11,172 bases of DNA from an uncultured bacterium. Lineage in GTDB: Bacteria > Cyanobacteriota > Vampirovibrionia > Gastranaerophilales > Gastranaerophilaceae. Numbering within the stretch: position 1 is the first letter of the stretch; the number at the start of each line of letters is the position of its first letter. The notes below the pieces were generated by a model. The model was not told the origin of the DNA, ran no database searches, and worked only from the letters and a program-made list of their open reading frames with translations. Positions 1 to 6,562 of the stretch are shown in pieces. Where the stretch lies: positions 1 through 11,172 of the forward strand of contig CADCPD010000131.1 in the NCBI GenBank assembly GCA_902803265.1, written 5' to 3'. The position numbers and the translations under genes are program-made.

Positions 1-120
1 GAGGAAATTATTAAACCTCAGAAAAAACCTGAAACAGAAAATAAAGTCGTTGACAAAACCCTCGTTTCTGATCAAGTAAAAATGATTATGACACTATTTG
101 ACGGAAAAGAAATAATCTAG
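1..120 (+). CDS. C-terminal tail of an unidentified protein (partial)
   Basis: The frame is open from the first base to a TAG stop at 118-120 and gives 39 residues. The first half is rich in Lys, Glu and Pro (EEIIKPQKKPETENK), like a disordered linker, and it ends in a short amphipathic stretch, MIMTLFDGKEII. A charged linker followed by a short tail ending near 'LFDGKEII' is reminiscent of the end of DNA polymerase III gamma/tau subunits, but 39 residues are too few to name it and this is only a guess. It is probably a separate transcription unit from metG, because a terminator hairpin and a new -10 element lie between them. Confidence 0.6.
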   Translation, partial: EEIIKPQKKPETENKVVDKTLVSDQVKMIMTLFDGKEII

Positions 121-147
121 TTAAAATTTGTAAAAACAAAAGAAAAT

Positions 148-163
148 TTTGTTACACAACAAA
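148..163. repeat. Small perfect inverted repeat in the spacer upstream of metG
   Basis: TTTGTT (148-153) and AACAAA (158-163) form a perfect 6-bp dyad with the 4-nt centre ACAC. It could be an operator half-site pair or part of a small transcript. In sequence this AT-rich it may also be chance. The rest of the 121-225 spacer shows no gene. Confidence 0.25.
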
Positions 164-225
164 TAAAGCGTGGCATAAAGAATATGTAACCAAATACCTT
201 TACCTATCCTTTATCTGAAAATTTT

Positions 226-255
226 GCCGTTGAATGTAGAAGCATCGGCTTTTTT
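226..255 (+). terminator. Rho-independent terminator upstream of metG
   Basis: GCCGTTG (226-232) pairs with CATCGGC (243-249), giving a 7-bp stem with one T-T mismatch and a 10-nt loop. Six T residues follow at 250-255. The position, 106 nt after the preceding stop codon and just before the metG -10 element, suits termination of the upstream transcript or of a small RNA made in the spacer. Confidence 0.7.
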
Positions 256-259
256 GTTA

Positions 260-288
260 TTTAGGTTAAATTATATTTGTTGTATAAT
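260..288 (+). promoter_or_regulatory. Probable metG promoter
   Basis: A consensus -10 hexamer TATAAT lies at 283-288. The -35 region is poor (TTTAGG at 260-265 with a 17-bp spacer). The predicted start is near 295, giving a leader of about 20 nt with the SD-like GAGG at 305-308, 6 nt before ATG 315. It lies just after the terminator, so metG appears to be transcribed on its own. Confidence 0.5.
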
Positions 289-314
289 CTTTTTGTAGGT
301 AAAAGAGGTACATA

Positions 315-1871
315 ATGAAGAAATTTTATTTAACAACAGCAATAGATTACGTAAACGGTAAAGCCCACATCGGTCACGCTTATGAAAAGATTTTAACAGA
401 CGTTATAGCAAGACATTATAAAAAATGTGCTGATAAATTATTTTTCTTAACAGGCACAGATGAACATGGTATTAAAATTCAAAAAACATCAGCAGAAAAA
501 GGAATAACTCCAAAAGAATTGTGCGATGAAAATGCGAATTCTTTCAAAGAAACTTGGAAGAGTTTAGACATAAATTACAATAAATTTATAAGAACAACTG
601 ACGATTACCACGAAAAGACTGTTCAATTAATCTTCAAAAAACTTGTAGAAAAAGGTGATATTTATAAAAATTCCTACACTGGATTGTATTGTCAGGGTTG
701 CGAATGCTTTTTAAGTGAAAAAGATTTAACAGAAGACGGATTATGCCCTGACCACTTAAAAAAACCTGAAGAAGTTTCTGAAGAAAACTACTTTTTCAGA
801 TTAACAAAATACAAAGACGCAATAATAAAACATATAAAAGAAAATCCTGATTTTATAGTACCGTCATTCAGAGCTTCAGAAGTTCTAAACCAGCTTGAAG
901 ATATACAGGATATTTCTGTATCTCGTTCAATTTCAAATGTAAATTGGGGGATACCTGTTTTAGATGATAATGAACAAGTAATATACGTTTGGATAGATGC
1001 TCTTTCAAACTATATAACAGGCATAGGCTATAATCCGGAAGGAAGTTCAGAAGACTTTAATGAATACTGGCCTGCAGATTTGCACGTAATAGGAAAAGAC
1101 ATATTGAAATTTCACAGTATTTACTGGATTGCAATTTTAATGGCTTTAGATTTGCCTTTACCAAAACAAATTCTGGCTCATGGATGGATAACAATTGACG
1201 AAACGAAAATGTCAAAATCATTGGGTAATGTAATTGCACCAACTGATATTTTGAATAATTTTGAATTACAAAACGCTGATGCTTTAAGATACTATATGGC
1301 AACAGCCGCGCCTTTAGGAAAAGACGGAAACTACTCAGACGTCGATTTTAAAGAAAAAGTAAATGCGCATCTTGCAAATTCAATGGGTAATTTACTAAAC
1401 AGAACTCTTTCAATGCTTGTAAAATACTTTGACGGAGAAATAAAACCTGAATTTAAAAGTAATGAAGAAATTCTGAATATAGCAAAAAATACGATAGACA
1501 GAGTAAAATATCATTTTGATAAATACGAAACACAAGAAGCAGGACAAGCCATAATGACGCTTGTAGATGCAACAAATAAATTTGTAACGGATAATGCACC
1601 TTGGACATTGACAAAAGAAGAAAAAATGGCAGAATGTGGTTCTGTATTAAGAACAGTTCTTGATGTAATGTGTGTAGTTGCATATTTAATAGAGCCATTC
1701 TGTCCGAATATTGCCAAAAGCATGGCTGAACAGTTGTCTTATGATTTAAACAAAAAATATGAAGATTTAACATTAGACAATATCAAAGACGGCAAATTAA
1801 TAGAAAAAGAACAGATAAAACCTGTATTTTTAAGAATTGACAGTGAATTTGCAGACAAAACAAAAAAATAG
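315..1871 (+). CDS. metG: Methionyl-tRNA synthetase (class I)
   Basis: This cytoplasmic enzyme charges tRNA-Met with methionine using ATP. The 518-residue product has the class I signatures: HIGH at residues 18-21 and KMSKS at 298-302. Between them is a connective-peptide zinc knuckle with C126, C129, C144 and H147, the single-zinc CxxC...CxxH form. Typical MetRS blocks are visible: FLTGTDEHG (44-52), YVWIDALSNY (224-233) and the stretch VIGKDILKFH (258-267). The anticodon-binding helical domain fills the C-terminal third. The protein ends at 518 residues without the EMAP/Trbp111-like tRNA-binding extension found on many longer bacterial MetRSs. The start is supported by GAGG at 305-308. It appears monocistronic: an intrinsic terminator precedes it, and a repeat hairpin and possible terminator follow. 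The identification is secure. Confidence 0.97.
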   Translation: MKKFYLTTAIDYVNGKAHIGHAYEKILTDVIARHYKKCADKLFFLTGTDEHGIKIQKTSAEKGITPKELCDENANSFKETWKSLDINYNKFIRTTDDYHEKTVQLIFKKLVEKGDIYKNSYTGLYCQGCECFLSEKDLTEDGLCPDHLKKPEEVSEENYFFRLTKYKDAIIKHIKENPDFIVPSFRASEVLNQLEDIQDISVSRSISNVNWGIPVLDDNEQVIYVWIDALSNYITGIGYNPEGSSEDFNEYWPADLHVIGKDILKFHSIYWIAILMALDLPLPKQILAHGWITIDETKMSKSLGNVIAPTDILNNFELQNADALRYYMATAAPLGKDGNYSDVDFKEKVNAHLANSMGNLLNRTLSMLVKYFDGEIKPEFKSNEEILNIAKNTIDRVKYHFDKYETQEAGQAIMTLVDATNKFVTDNAPWTLTKEEKMAECGSVLRTVLDVMCVVAYLIEPFCPNIAKSMAEQLSYDLNKKYEDLTLDNIKDGKLIEKEQIKPVFLRIDSEFADKTKK

Positions 1872-1875
1872 AATA

Positions 1876-1966
1876 TTAGTGAATAGTGGTTTGTGAATAG
1901 TGAATAGTGAATAGACAACGCAACTCACTACTCACCATTCACTATTCACTATTCACTACTCACTAA
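1876..1966. repeat. Heptad-repeat inverted element (long imperfect hairpin)
   Basis: The left arm holds five contiguous, in-register heptads of the unit GTGAATA (1879-1913; the second is degenerate, GTGGTTT). An 11-nt centre (1914-1924) follows, then six heptads of the reverse-complement unit TCACTAT (1925-1966, some ending TAC, CAT or TAA). Arms 1876-1914 and 1928-1966 align over 39 positions with six mismatches and a 13-nt loop, so the RNA or single-stranded DNA could fold into a long hairpin. The element starts 5 nt after the metG stop codon. It resembles the short tandemly repeated heptanucleotides known from cyanobacteria, but here arranged as an inverted pair. Its function is unknown; it could protect the 3' end, terminate transcription or be a dispersed repeat. 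Confidence 0.9.
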
Positions 1967-1970
1967 AAAC

Positions 1971-2004
1971 CCTTTTAATAATTATTAATAAAAAGGAAAT
2001 TTTT
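1971..2004 (+). terminator. Possible AT-rich terminator after metG
   Basis: CCTTTT (1971-1976) pairs with AAAAGG (1991-1996) around an AT-rich loop, and five T residues follow at 2000-2004. The stem has only two G-C pairs, so it is weak alone. It sits between the heptad hairpin and the next promoter, where a terminator is expected. Confidence 0.35.
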
Positions 2005-2005
2005 A

Positions 2006-2034
2006 TTGTAAAAAAGCCAAAAAAATGCTATTTT
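2006..2034 (+). promoter_or_regulatory. Promoter of the calpain-like protease gene
   Basis: TTGTAA at 2006-2011, a 17-bp spacer and TATTTT at 2029-2034, with an extended -10 TGC at 2026-2028, fit a sigma-70-type promoter. The predicted start is near 2041, leaving a short leader that contains AAGGAG (2048-2053), 7 nt before ATG 2061. The -10 region (GCTATTTTA) closely resembles that of the promoter at 8956-8984. Confidence 0.6.
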
Positions 2035-2060
2035 AGAAGAACAGACTAAGGAGTATTTAT

Positions 2061-3386
2061 ATGACAGACGGAATGAATGTTCACACATCAGGAACAAAAG
2101 GTAAAAAAGTACAACAATCAACATTTTCTCAACAATCACAATCAAGTAAAGATATAGCTTTATTTGGTGACAATCAAAGTGTAGGACAAGCACCTTACAG
2201 ACCTGACGCACCAAAAATTCCATCAATATTTGATGGTGGATATAATCCGCCTGAAATACCAAAAAAAGAACAACAAGCAAAAATCCCGTTAAAAACACCC
2301 GAAATGATAAGAGAAGATAACGAAAGAACAGTTTTAGGTGTATATATAGGATTATCAAGCCAAAATATCAGTAAAGAAAACACAGCAAATCTAATAAAGA
2401 ATATTAAAAACATAAAATTTGATAACTATAAATATACGTTCTTGTCATTTGAAGCTGCAGGAATTTCGCTAACAGACGCAATAATGAATTCTCCGCACTT
2501 AAACACAAAACAAAGACAAGACTGTATGAATTACCTTGTAGATTTAGGTAAGAAAACAGCTGATTTTGGACATCAACGTTCAGATGACGTTATTCCAAAA
2601 ATGAAAGATTTAATAAAAAAATATGAAAGCGCAGAATTAGACAGAGCTAACAAAAAAAGATTAACAGCCGATTTTAAAAAGATAATAAATCGTTCTGATA
2701 CATTACAAACACAAACTCCTGCAAGACCAAACGGAAGACTTGACGGTACATTTAAACAAGGTAATACCGGAGACTGCTGGTTGTTATCAGGATTACAAGC
2801 CCTATCTATGACAAAAGAAGGAAAAGCTCTTCTTGAAAAATCAGTAAAAGTTGATGCACAAGGTAATGCAACAGTTACTCTTGGAAATGTCGGAAAAACA
2901 TATAAAATATCTGCAAGAGATTTGAAATGTTCAAATGAACTTTCAACAGGTGATACTGATTTCAGAGCCTTAGAAATTGCAGTAGACAGATATTTCAGAG
3001 AAGAAATGCCTGATGGCGAAGCAGATATCGACGGTAACACAGCCTCTAAAGCATTTGAAGTGCTAGTTGGTTCTAAAAATATTAAATCAGCATACAATCC
3101 TAGAAGTATAGCTACAATGCTTGATGATGTTCAAACAAAAGGCATGAATGGCAGAGCAGCTGTTACAGGTATTGGAGGATATGTTGATCCTAGAGATATC
3201 GTTGCAACAAATGAAAAAGGCGAACGAGTAAAAATGTATAACGGACATGCTTATACATTTAAAAATGCTGATGATAATTATGTATATTTAATAAATCCGC
3301 ATAATTCCGCATCAACCATTAAAGTATCCAGAGAACAATACATATCTAAATTTAGTGTCTTAAGCATTGTTGATTTGAAAAAATAA
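2061..3386 (+). CDS. Calpain-like (family C2) cysteine protease
   Basis: The C-terminal half carries the papain-fold calpain core. The block FKQGNTGDCWLLSGLQAL (231-248) matches the calpain QGxxGDCWLL signature, with oxyanion Gln233 and nucleophile Cys239. The His is in YNGHAYTF (His396) and the Asn in YLINPHNS (Asn412), in the calpain order Cys-His-Asn. The full triad suggests an active protease. Residues 1-80 are low in complexity (Gln, Ser, Lys, Pro) and look disordered; 85-215 looks mostly helical and is unrecognised. There is no signal peptide, membrane segment or EF-hand-like calcium domain, so it is either cytoplasmic or exported by a non-Sec route. It has its own promoter and a strong SD, and is followed by a bidirectional terminator, so it is monocistronic. 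The substrate is unknown. Alternatively the N-terminal half is a propeptide or targeting region. Confidence 0.85.
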   Translation: MTDGMNVHTSGTKGKKVQQSTFSQQSQSSKDIALFGDNQSVGQAPYRPDAPKIPSIFDGGYNPPEIPKKEQQAKIPLKTPEMIREDNERTVLGVYIGLSSQNISKENTANLIKNIKNIKFDNYKYTFLSFEAAGISLTDAIMNSPHLNTKQRQDCMNYLVDLGKKTADFGHQRSDDVIPKMKDLIKKYESAELDRANKKRLTADFKKIINRSDTLQTQTPARPNGRLDGTFKQGNTGDCWLLSGLQALSMTKEGKALLEKSVKVDAQGNATVTLGNVGKTYKISARDLKCSNELSTGDTDFRALEIAVDRYFREEMPDGEADIDGNTASKAFEVLVGSKNIKSAYNPRSIATMLDDVQTKGMNGRAAVTGIGGYVDPRDIVATNEKGERVKMYNGHAYTFKNADDNYVYLINPHNSASTIKVSREQYISKFSVLSIVDLKK

Positions 3387-3401
3387 ACGATAATATAAAA
3401 T

Positions 3402-3438
3402 AAAAAAAAGAGGCGAAATTAAATTTCGCCTCTTTTTT
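3402..3438. terminator. Bidirectional rho-independent terminator between convergent genes
   Basis: GAGGCGAAAT (3410-3419) pairs perfectly with ATTTCGCCTC (3423-3432) around a 3-nt loop. The stem is flanked by eight A residues (3402-3409) and six T residues (3433-3438), so it can work in both directions. It ends the protease transcript on the plus strand and the phosphohexomutase transcript on the minus strand. Confidence 0.93.
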
Positions 3439-3453
3439 CGTCTTATCTTTTAT

Positions 3454-5727
3454 CTAAAATTTGTATTCAGGAATTACAAATACTTCATTATTTGCTTCAT
3501 CATTTACAAATTCTAAATAATATTCCATAGATTTATCTTTTGTTGTTTCATACATTTCATCAGTAATATATTTTTTATGAGCATCTGTTCTGTCGCCTGA
3601 GAAATTACCCATAGCAGATGCAAATTTACCGATTTCTTCAAAATTCAAACCTGCACCATAGGCTTTTGTCTTAGCATCTGTACCTGATGGTCTTATCTCG
3701 ATGTACTTATCATCAAATTCCATGTAAGTACCATCTCCAACAAACTTGATAGCCTTTAAATTATCAAAGTTCAATTCTTTAAACGCATCTTTTAATACTT
3801 CTTTAGCATTTTCAAAAGTCATTTTACCTGAACGAATAGCAATAGCCATTGATAAGTAGAATAAATCATTTTTAGTTCTTAATTGCTCGCCGGCAACTTT
3901 TGCAGCTTTCAATTTGTCAATATCAGGCTCAGATTCATTGTAGTAAGCGATATCAACACGAGTATCAAATTGACCTTTAATATCGTTATCTTTGAATACT
4001 TCTAAAAGATATTCTGACATTGTTTTATTTTCTTCTTCAAGTTTAGATGAAAGAGCAGATGCAACAAGAATTGCTTCTGTTGCAGATTTTTCTCTCATTG
4101 CAATGGCTTCACGACCAGCAAGAGATTTAATCATTTCTTCACCGCCCATAATCATACCGCCTGATTCTTCACCGCCAAAGATTAATCTAGGAGATTTGCC
4201 TAAATTAATTCTTTCGCCGTAAACATCCATAACGGTAACTTCATCATTAGGATTATTTTTTAGTTTTAATTCAACTTTTTTCATAATATTTGCAATTTCT
4301 TTGAATCCAACAGGTACGTTAACAACAGCAACATTGTTAGCTTTAGCCCATTCATCCCAACTCATTGCAGATGCTGTAGTTTTAATCATAAATCTTGGAT
4401 GATTATTCCATTTACCTTGAGATTTCAACATTTTCATTCTGAAATCCATTAATAATAAAAATGCTTGGTTAGCAGTAAATACTGTTAAAATTCTGCCGTT
4501 ACCAAGTTTTACATAAGCAATACCTGCTTTTTCAAGAACAGGAATAACTTTTTCTTCTTCAATTTGAGTAACTGTCAATCTGTCATGATCTGGGTCTGTG
4601 ATTAAAACAGCAGTTCCAACAGGATATTCAGCCAAAACTTTTTCATAATGTAATGTTTCAATAACAGGGAAATATTTTTCACCGTTAAAACGTTTTGCAA
4701 GAACAGTAGCATCTACTGAATAATCATAGAATGTTTTATTACCTTTAGGATCAACATCATATTTTCCGATTGAATGGAAGAAAGGATCTTCTTTTTCATT
4801 TAACCAAACAAATTTATCAGAAATATTTAATTCTTTCAAAACTCTGCTTAATGTTCTGTATGCTGAACCTCCAACATTTTCGATAACTATTTTCTTTTGT
4901 GCTTTTTTGATAAAATCAAGATTGTCTTTTTCTGCAACACCTGATTTTAAATATTCAACATATAAATCAACACCGTCATTAAGTTTAGCCATAATTTTTT
5001 CGTCAATTAGCGGATTGTCAACAGCGGCGATTTTAATTTCGTAAGTACCGTTTTTTTCAGTTTCATCAAAAATTTCTTGAATTTTTTGAACAAATTCAGC
5101 AGATTCTTCCGGTAAATACTGGCTTCCTTGAGAGTTTAAATCTTTAGTCGCATTTTTAACTGAAATACCATGGCTTGAAGTGATATATTCACCGCCAACA
5201 AGGTCTAATTTGAATGCCAAGAATGAAGCCAGCCAAATAGGAATAGTTTTCTTTTCAACAGGAACAAGTGTTTTAATTCCTTGAGCTGCTTGAATTCTTG
5301 CGATAGCATCTAAAAATAAATCTGAATTGTAACGAACTTCTCTGCCAACCAATTTCATAACTTGTTGATTTGGATATTTTTCTTTAGCGACAAGAGCTTT
5401 AGCTAAAGTTGCCAAAACAATACCTACAAGATTGATAGGAAATCTTGTATCTTGAGGATATAAAATATTTTGAGGTCCTCTGATACCTGCTGTTGAAACT
5501 TTTGCTTCTTTAGCATAGTTTGCAAACCAGTCTTTTAAATTTAAACCTTCAGGATTTGATTTTTCATCATATGGATAAAGATGTTCTTTTTTAAGAGTAA
5601 AAGTAAATTCACCGCTATTTGAAAAATCCATTAAATTTAAATCTTTAACGTATTGAGGTGTTCTTTCATAAACACTGTTAAATAATTGTTCTTCTAAAGG
5701 GCAAGATGCTTTCTTGTCAAAATTCAT
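3454..5727 (-). CDS. Large alpha-D-phosphohexomutase (phosphoglucomutase/phosphomannomutase superfamily)
   Basis: Family members move a phosphate between C1 and C6 of a hexose through a phosphoserine. The four signature loops appear in order (numbered from the chosen start): STAGIRG (78-84); the active-site serine loop TSSHG (183-187), where most family members have TASHNP; the metal-binding DPDHDR (378-383) in place of DGDGDR; the sugar-binding GGEESGG (518-524); and the phosphate-binding RPSGTDAK (679-686). At 757 residues it is far longer than the usual 450-580, with extra sequence before loop 1 and between loops 2 and 3. The start at 5727 is chosen because AAAGGAG lies 7 nt upstream and the promoter's predicted transcription start is downstream of the earlier in-frame ATG at 5772. 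Glucose, mannose or another hexose phosphate could be the substrate; the sequence does not decide. It is transcribed alone, divergent from the acyltransferase operon. Confidence 0.9.
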   Translation of the reverse strand: MNFDKKASCPLEEQLFNSVYERTPQYVKDLNLMDFSNSGEFTFTLKKEHLYPYDEKSNPEGLNLKDWFANYAKEAKVSTAGIRGPQNILYPQDTRFPINLVGIVLATLAKALVAKEKYPNQQVMKLVGREVRYNSDLFLDAIARIQAAQGIKTLVPVEKKTIPIWLASFLAFKLDLVGGEYITSSHGISVKNATKDLNSQGSQYLPEESAEFVQKIQEIFDETEKNGTYEIKIAAVDNPLIDEKIMAKLNDGVDLYVEYLKSGVAEKDNLDFIKKAQKKIVIENVGGSAYRTLSRVLKELNISDKFVWLNEKEDPFFHSIGKYDVDPKGNKTFYDYSVDATVLAKRFNGEKYFPVIETLHYEKVLAEYPVGTAVLITDPDHDRLTVTQIEEEKVIPVLEKAGIAYVKLGNGRILTVFTANQAFLLLMDFRMKMLKSQGKWNNHPRFMIKTTASAMSWDEWAKANNVAVVNVPVGFKEIANIMKKVELKLKNNPNDEVTVMDVYGERINLGKSPRLIFGGEESGGMIMGGEEMIKSLAGREAIAMREKSATEAILVASALSSKLEEENKTMSEYLLEVFKDNDIKGQFDTRVDIAYYNESEPDIDKLKAAKVAGEQLRTKNDLFYLSMAIAIRSGKMTFENAKEVLKDAFKELNFDNLKAIKFVGDGTYMEFDDKYIEIRPSGTDAKTKAYGAGLNFEEIGKFASAMGNFSGDRTDAHKKYITDEMYETTKDKSMEYYLEFVNDEANNEVFVIPEYKF

Positions 5728-5734
5728 ATAAACT

Positions 5735-5741
5735 CTCCTTT
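5735..5741 (-). promoter_or_regulatory. Ribosome binding site that sets the phosphohexomutase start
   Basis: The minus strand reads AAAGGAG here, 7 nt before the ATG at 5727. The alternative upstream ATG at 5772 has no such element and would lie before the predicted transcription start. Confidence 0.85.
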
Positions 5742-5762
5742 CACATAACATATTTTTAATTA

Positions 5763-5790
5763 ATTTTAACATAAATTTTAATTAAAACAA
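5763..5790 (-). promoter_or_regulatory. Phosphohexomutase promoter
   Basis: On the minus strand, TTGTTT (5785-5790), a 16-bp spacer and TAAAAT (5763-5768) form a sigma-70-like promoter, with an extended -10 TGT immediately before the hexamer. Transcription would start near 5756, giving a leader of about 29 nt that contains the strong SD. It lies back to back with the rightward promoter at 5838-5866. Confidence 0.55.
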
Positions 5791-5837
5791 TCATTTAAAA
5801 ATTTTAAACAAATAGGGTAATAAAGCGATTGATAAAG

Positions 5838-5866
5838 TTTACAAAAAAGACACTATATAGTATAAT
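5838..5866 (+). promoter_or_regulatory. Strong promoter of the acyltransferase-ssb-kinase operon
   Basis: TTTACA (5838-5843), exactly 17 bp, then consensus TATAAT (5861-5866): 11 of 12 hexamer bases match the sigma-70 consensus, the best promoter in the window. The predicted start is near 5873. The leader is very short and contains GGAGGA (5879-5884), 3 nt before ATG 5888. No obvious operator overlaps it, suggesting constitutive expression. Confidence 0.8.
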
Positions 5867-5887
5867 GAATAAACAGACGGAGGACAT

Positions 5888-6550
5888 ATGCCTAAAAAAG
5901 CAAAAAATTATGCAAGAAGAACAGCAAAATATTTTAATTTTTGGAGAAAATTTTTTCAAGCAGTTGTGTGCAAATTCTGGTATGGAATACAATTTAGACT
6001 AATGTACAGGATAGAAATTGAAGGGAAAGAAAACATTCCAAAAGATAATAAATACATTGTTTGCAGCAATCATTTATCAACTCTTGATCCGTTTTTGGTA
6101 TGTTTTTTACTAAACAGACCTGTTGCTTATATGGCAAAAAAAGAACTTTTTGAAAAAAGATTTGTACGTTGGATGCTTGATTGGGAAGGTGCTTTCGCTG
6201 TAAATAGAGAAAAACTTGAAATAGCTACAATAAAAACCGCTTTGGAAGTAAATAAAACTAATTGGGTGTTGGGTTTATTTCCTCAAGGAACAAGAGCGCA
6301 AGCCGGAACAATTGAAGATATAAAAAAAGGTTTTGCGGGTCTTGCAAGATCAACGAAGTGTAATATTTTACCTATTGGAATAGTAGGATCTGAAAATAAA
6401 ACACTATGCCCGTTTAGAGGAAAAATCAAAGTTAAAATAGGAGAAATTATTCCATTTAATGAAGATTTAGATAAAGTTATAGAAGCATGGGGATTAGCAA
6501 TACAAAAATTAACAGGTTTTGATTATAATCCTGCTTCTGCAACAACATAG
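5888..6550 (+). CDS. PlsC-type lysophospholipid acyltransferase (first copy)
   Basis: Members of this membrane-associated family move a fatty acyl chain onto lysophosphatidic acid or a related acceptor. The 220-residue protein shows the blocks in order: NHLSTLD with the HX4D catalytic pair His62/Asp67, GAFAVNRE with Arg107, FPQGTR at 131-136, and NILPIGIVG at 159-167. In the third block the usual FPEGTR glutamate is Gln133. The basic N-terminus and a short hydrophobic region near 22-40 suggest peripheral or monotopic membrane attachment rather than a true signal peptide. It begins a four-gene operon, and the next gene, 12 nt downstream, is a paralogue sharing the N-terminal pattern NYA(R/K)RTAK. 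Whether it is the main 1-acylglycerol-3-phosphate acyltransferase or acts on another acceptor cannot be decided. Confidence 0.9.
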   Translation: MPKKAKNYARRTAKYFNFWRKFFQAVVCKFWYGIQFRLMYRIEIEGKENIPKDNKYIVCSNHLSTLDPFLVCFLLNRPVAYMAKKELFEKRFVRWMLDWEGAFAVNREKLEIATIKTALEVNKTNWVLGLFPQGTRAQAGTIEDIKKGFAGLARSTKCNILPIGIVGSENKTLCPFRGKIKVKIGEIIPFNEDLDKVIEAWGLAIQKLTGFDYNPASATT

Positions 6551-6562
6551 AAAGAGAATATA

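Noticed and set aside
1876..1966. CRISPR-like repeats
   Set aside because: The repeat unit is 7 nt, tandem without unique spacers, and switches orientation midway. There are no cas genes.
2573..3097. A 174-codon open frame on the minus strand inside the protease gene
   Set aside because: It is antisense to a well-supported gene, has no SD or recognisable domain, and its composition mirrors the plus-strand codon pattern.
5728..5772. Start of the phosphohexomutase at the upstream ATG (5772)
   Set aside because: It lacks an SD and would lie upstream of the predicted transcription start. The ATG at 5727 has AAAGGAG at 7 nt, and the extra 15 residues look like translated leader.
5774..5887. A riboswitch or long leader between the divergent promoters
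   Set aside because: Both promoters sit close to their genes, leaving leaders of about 15-30 nt, too short for a known riboswitch.
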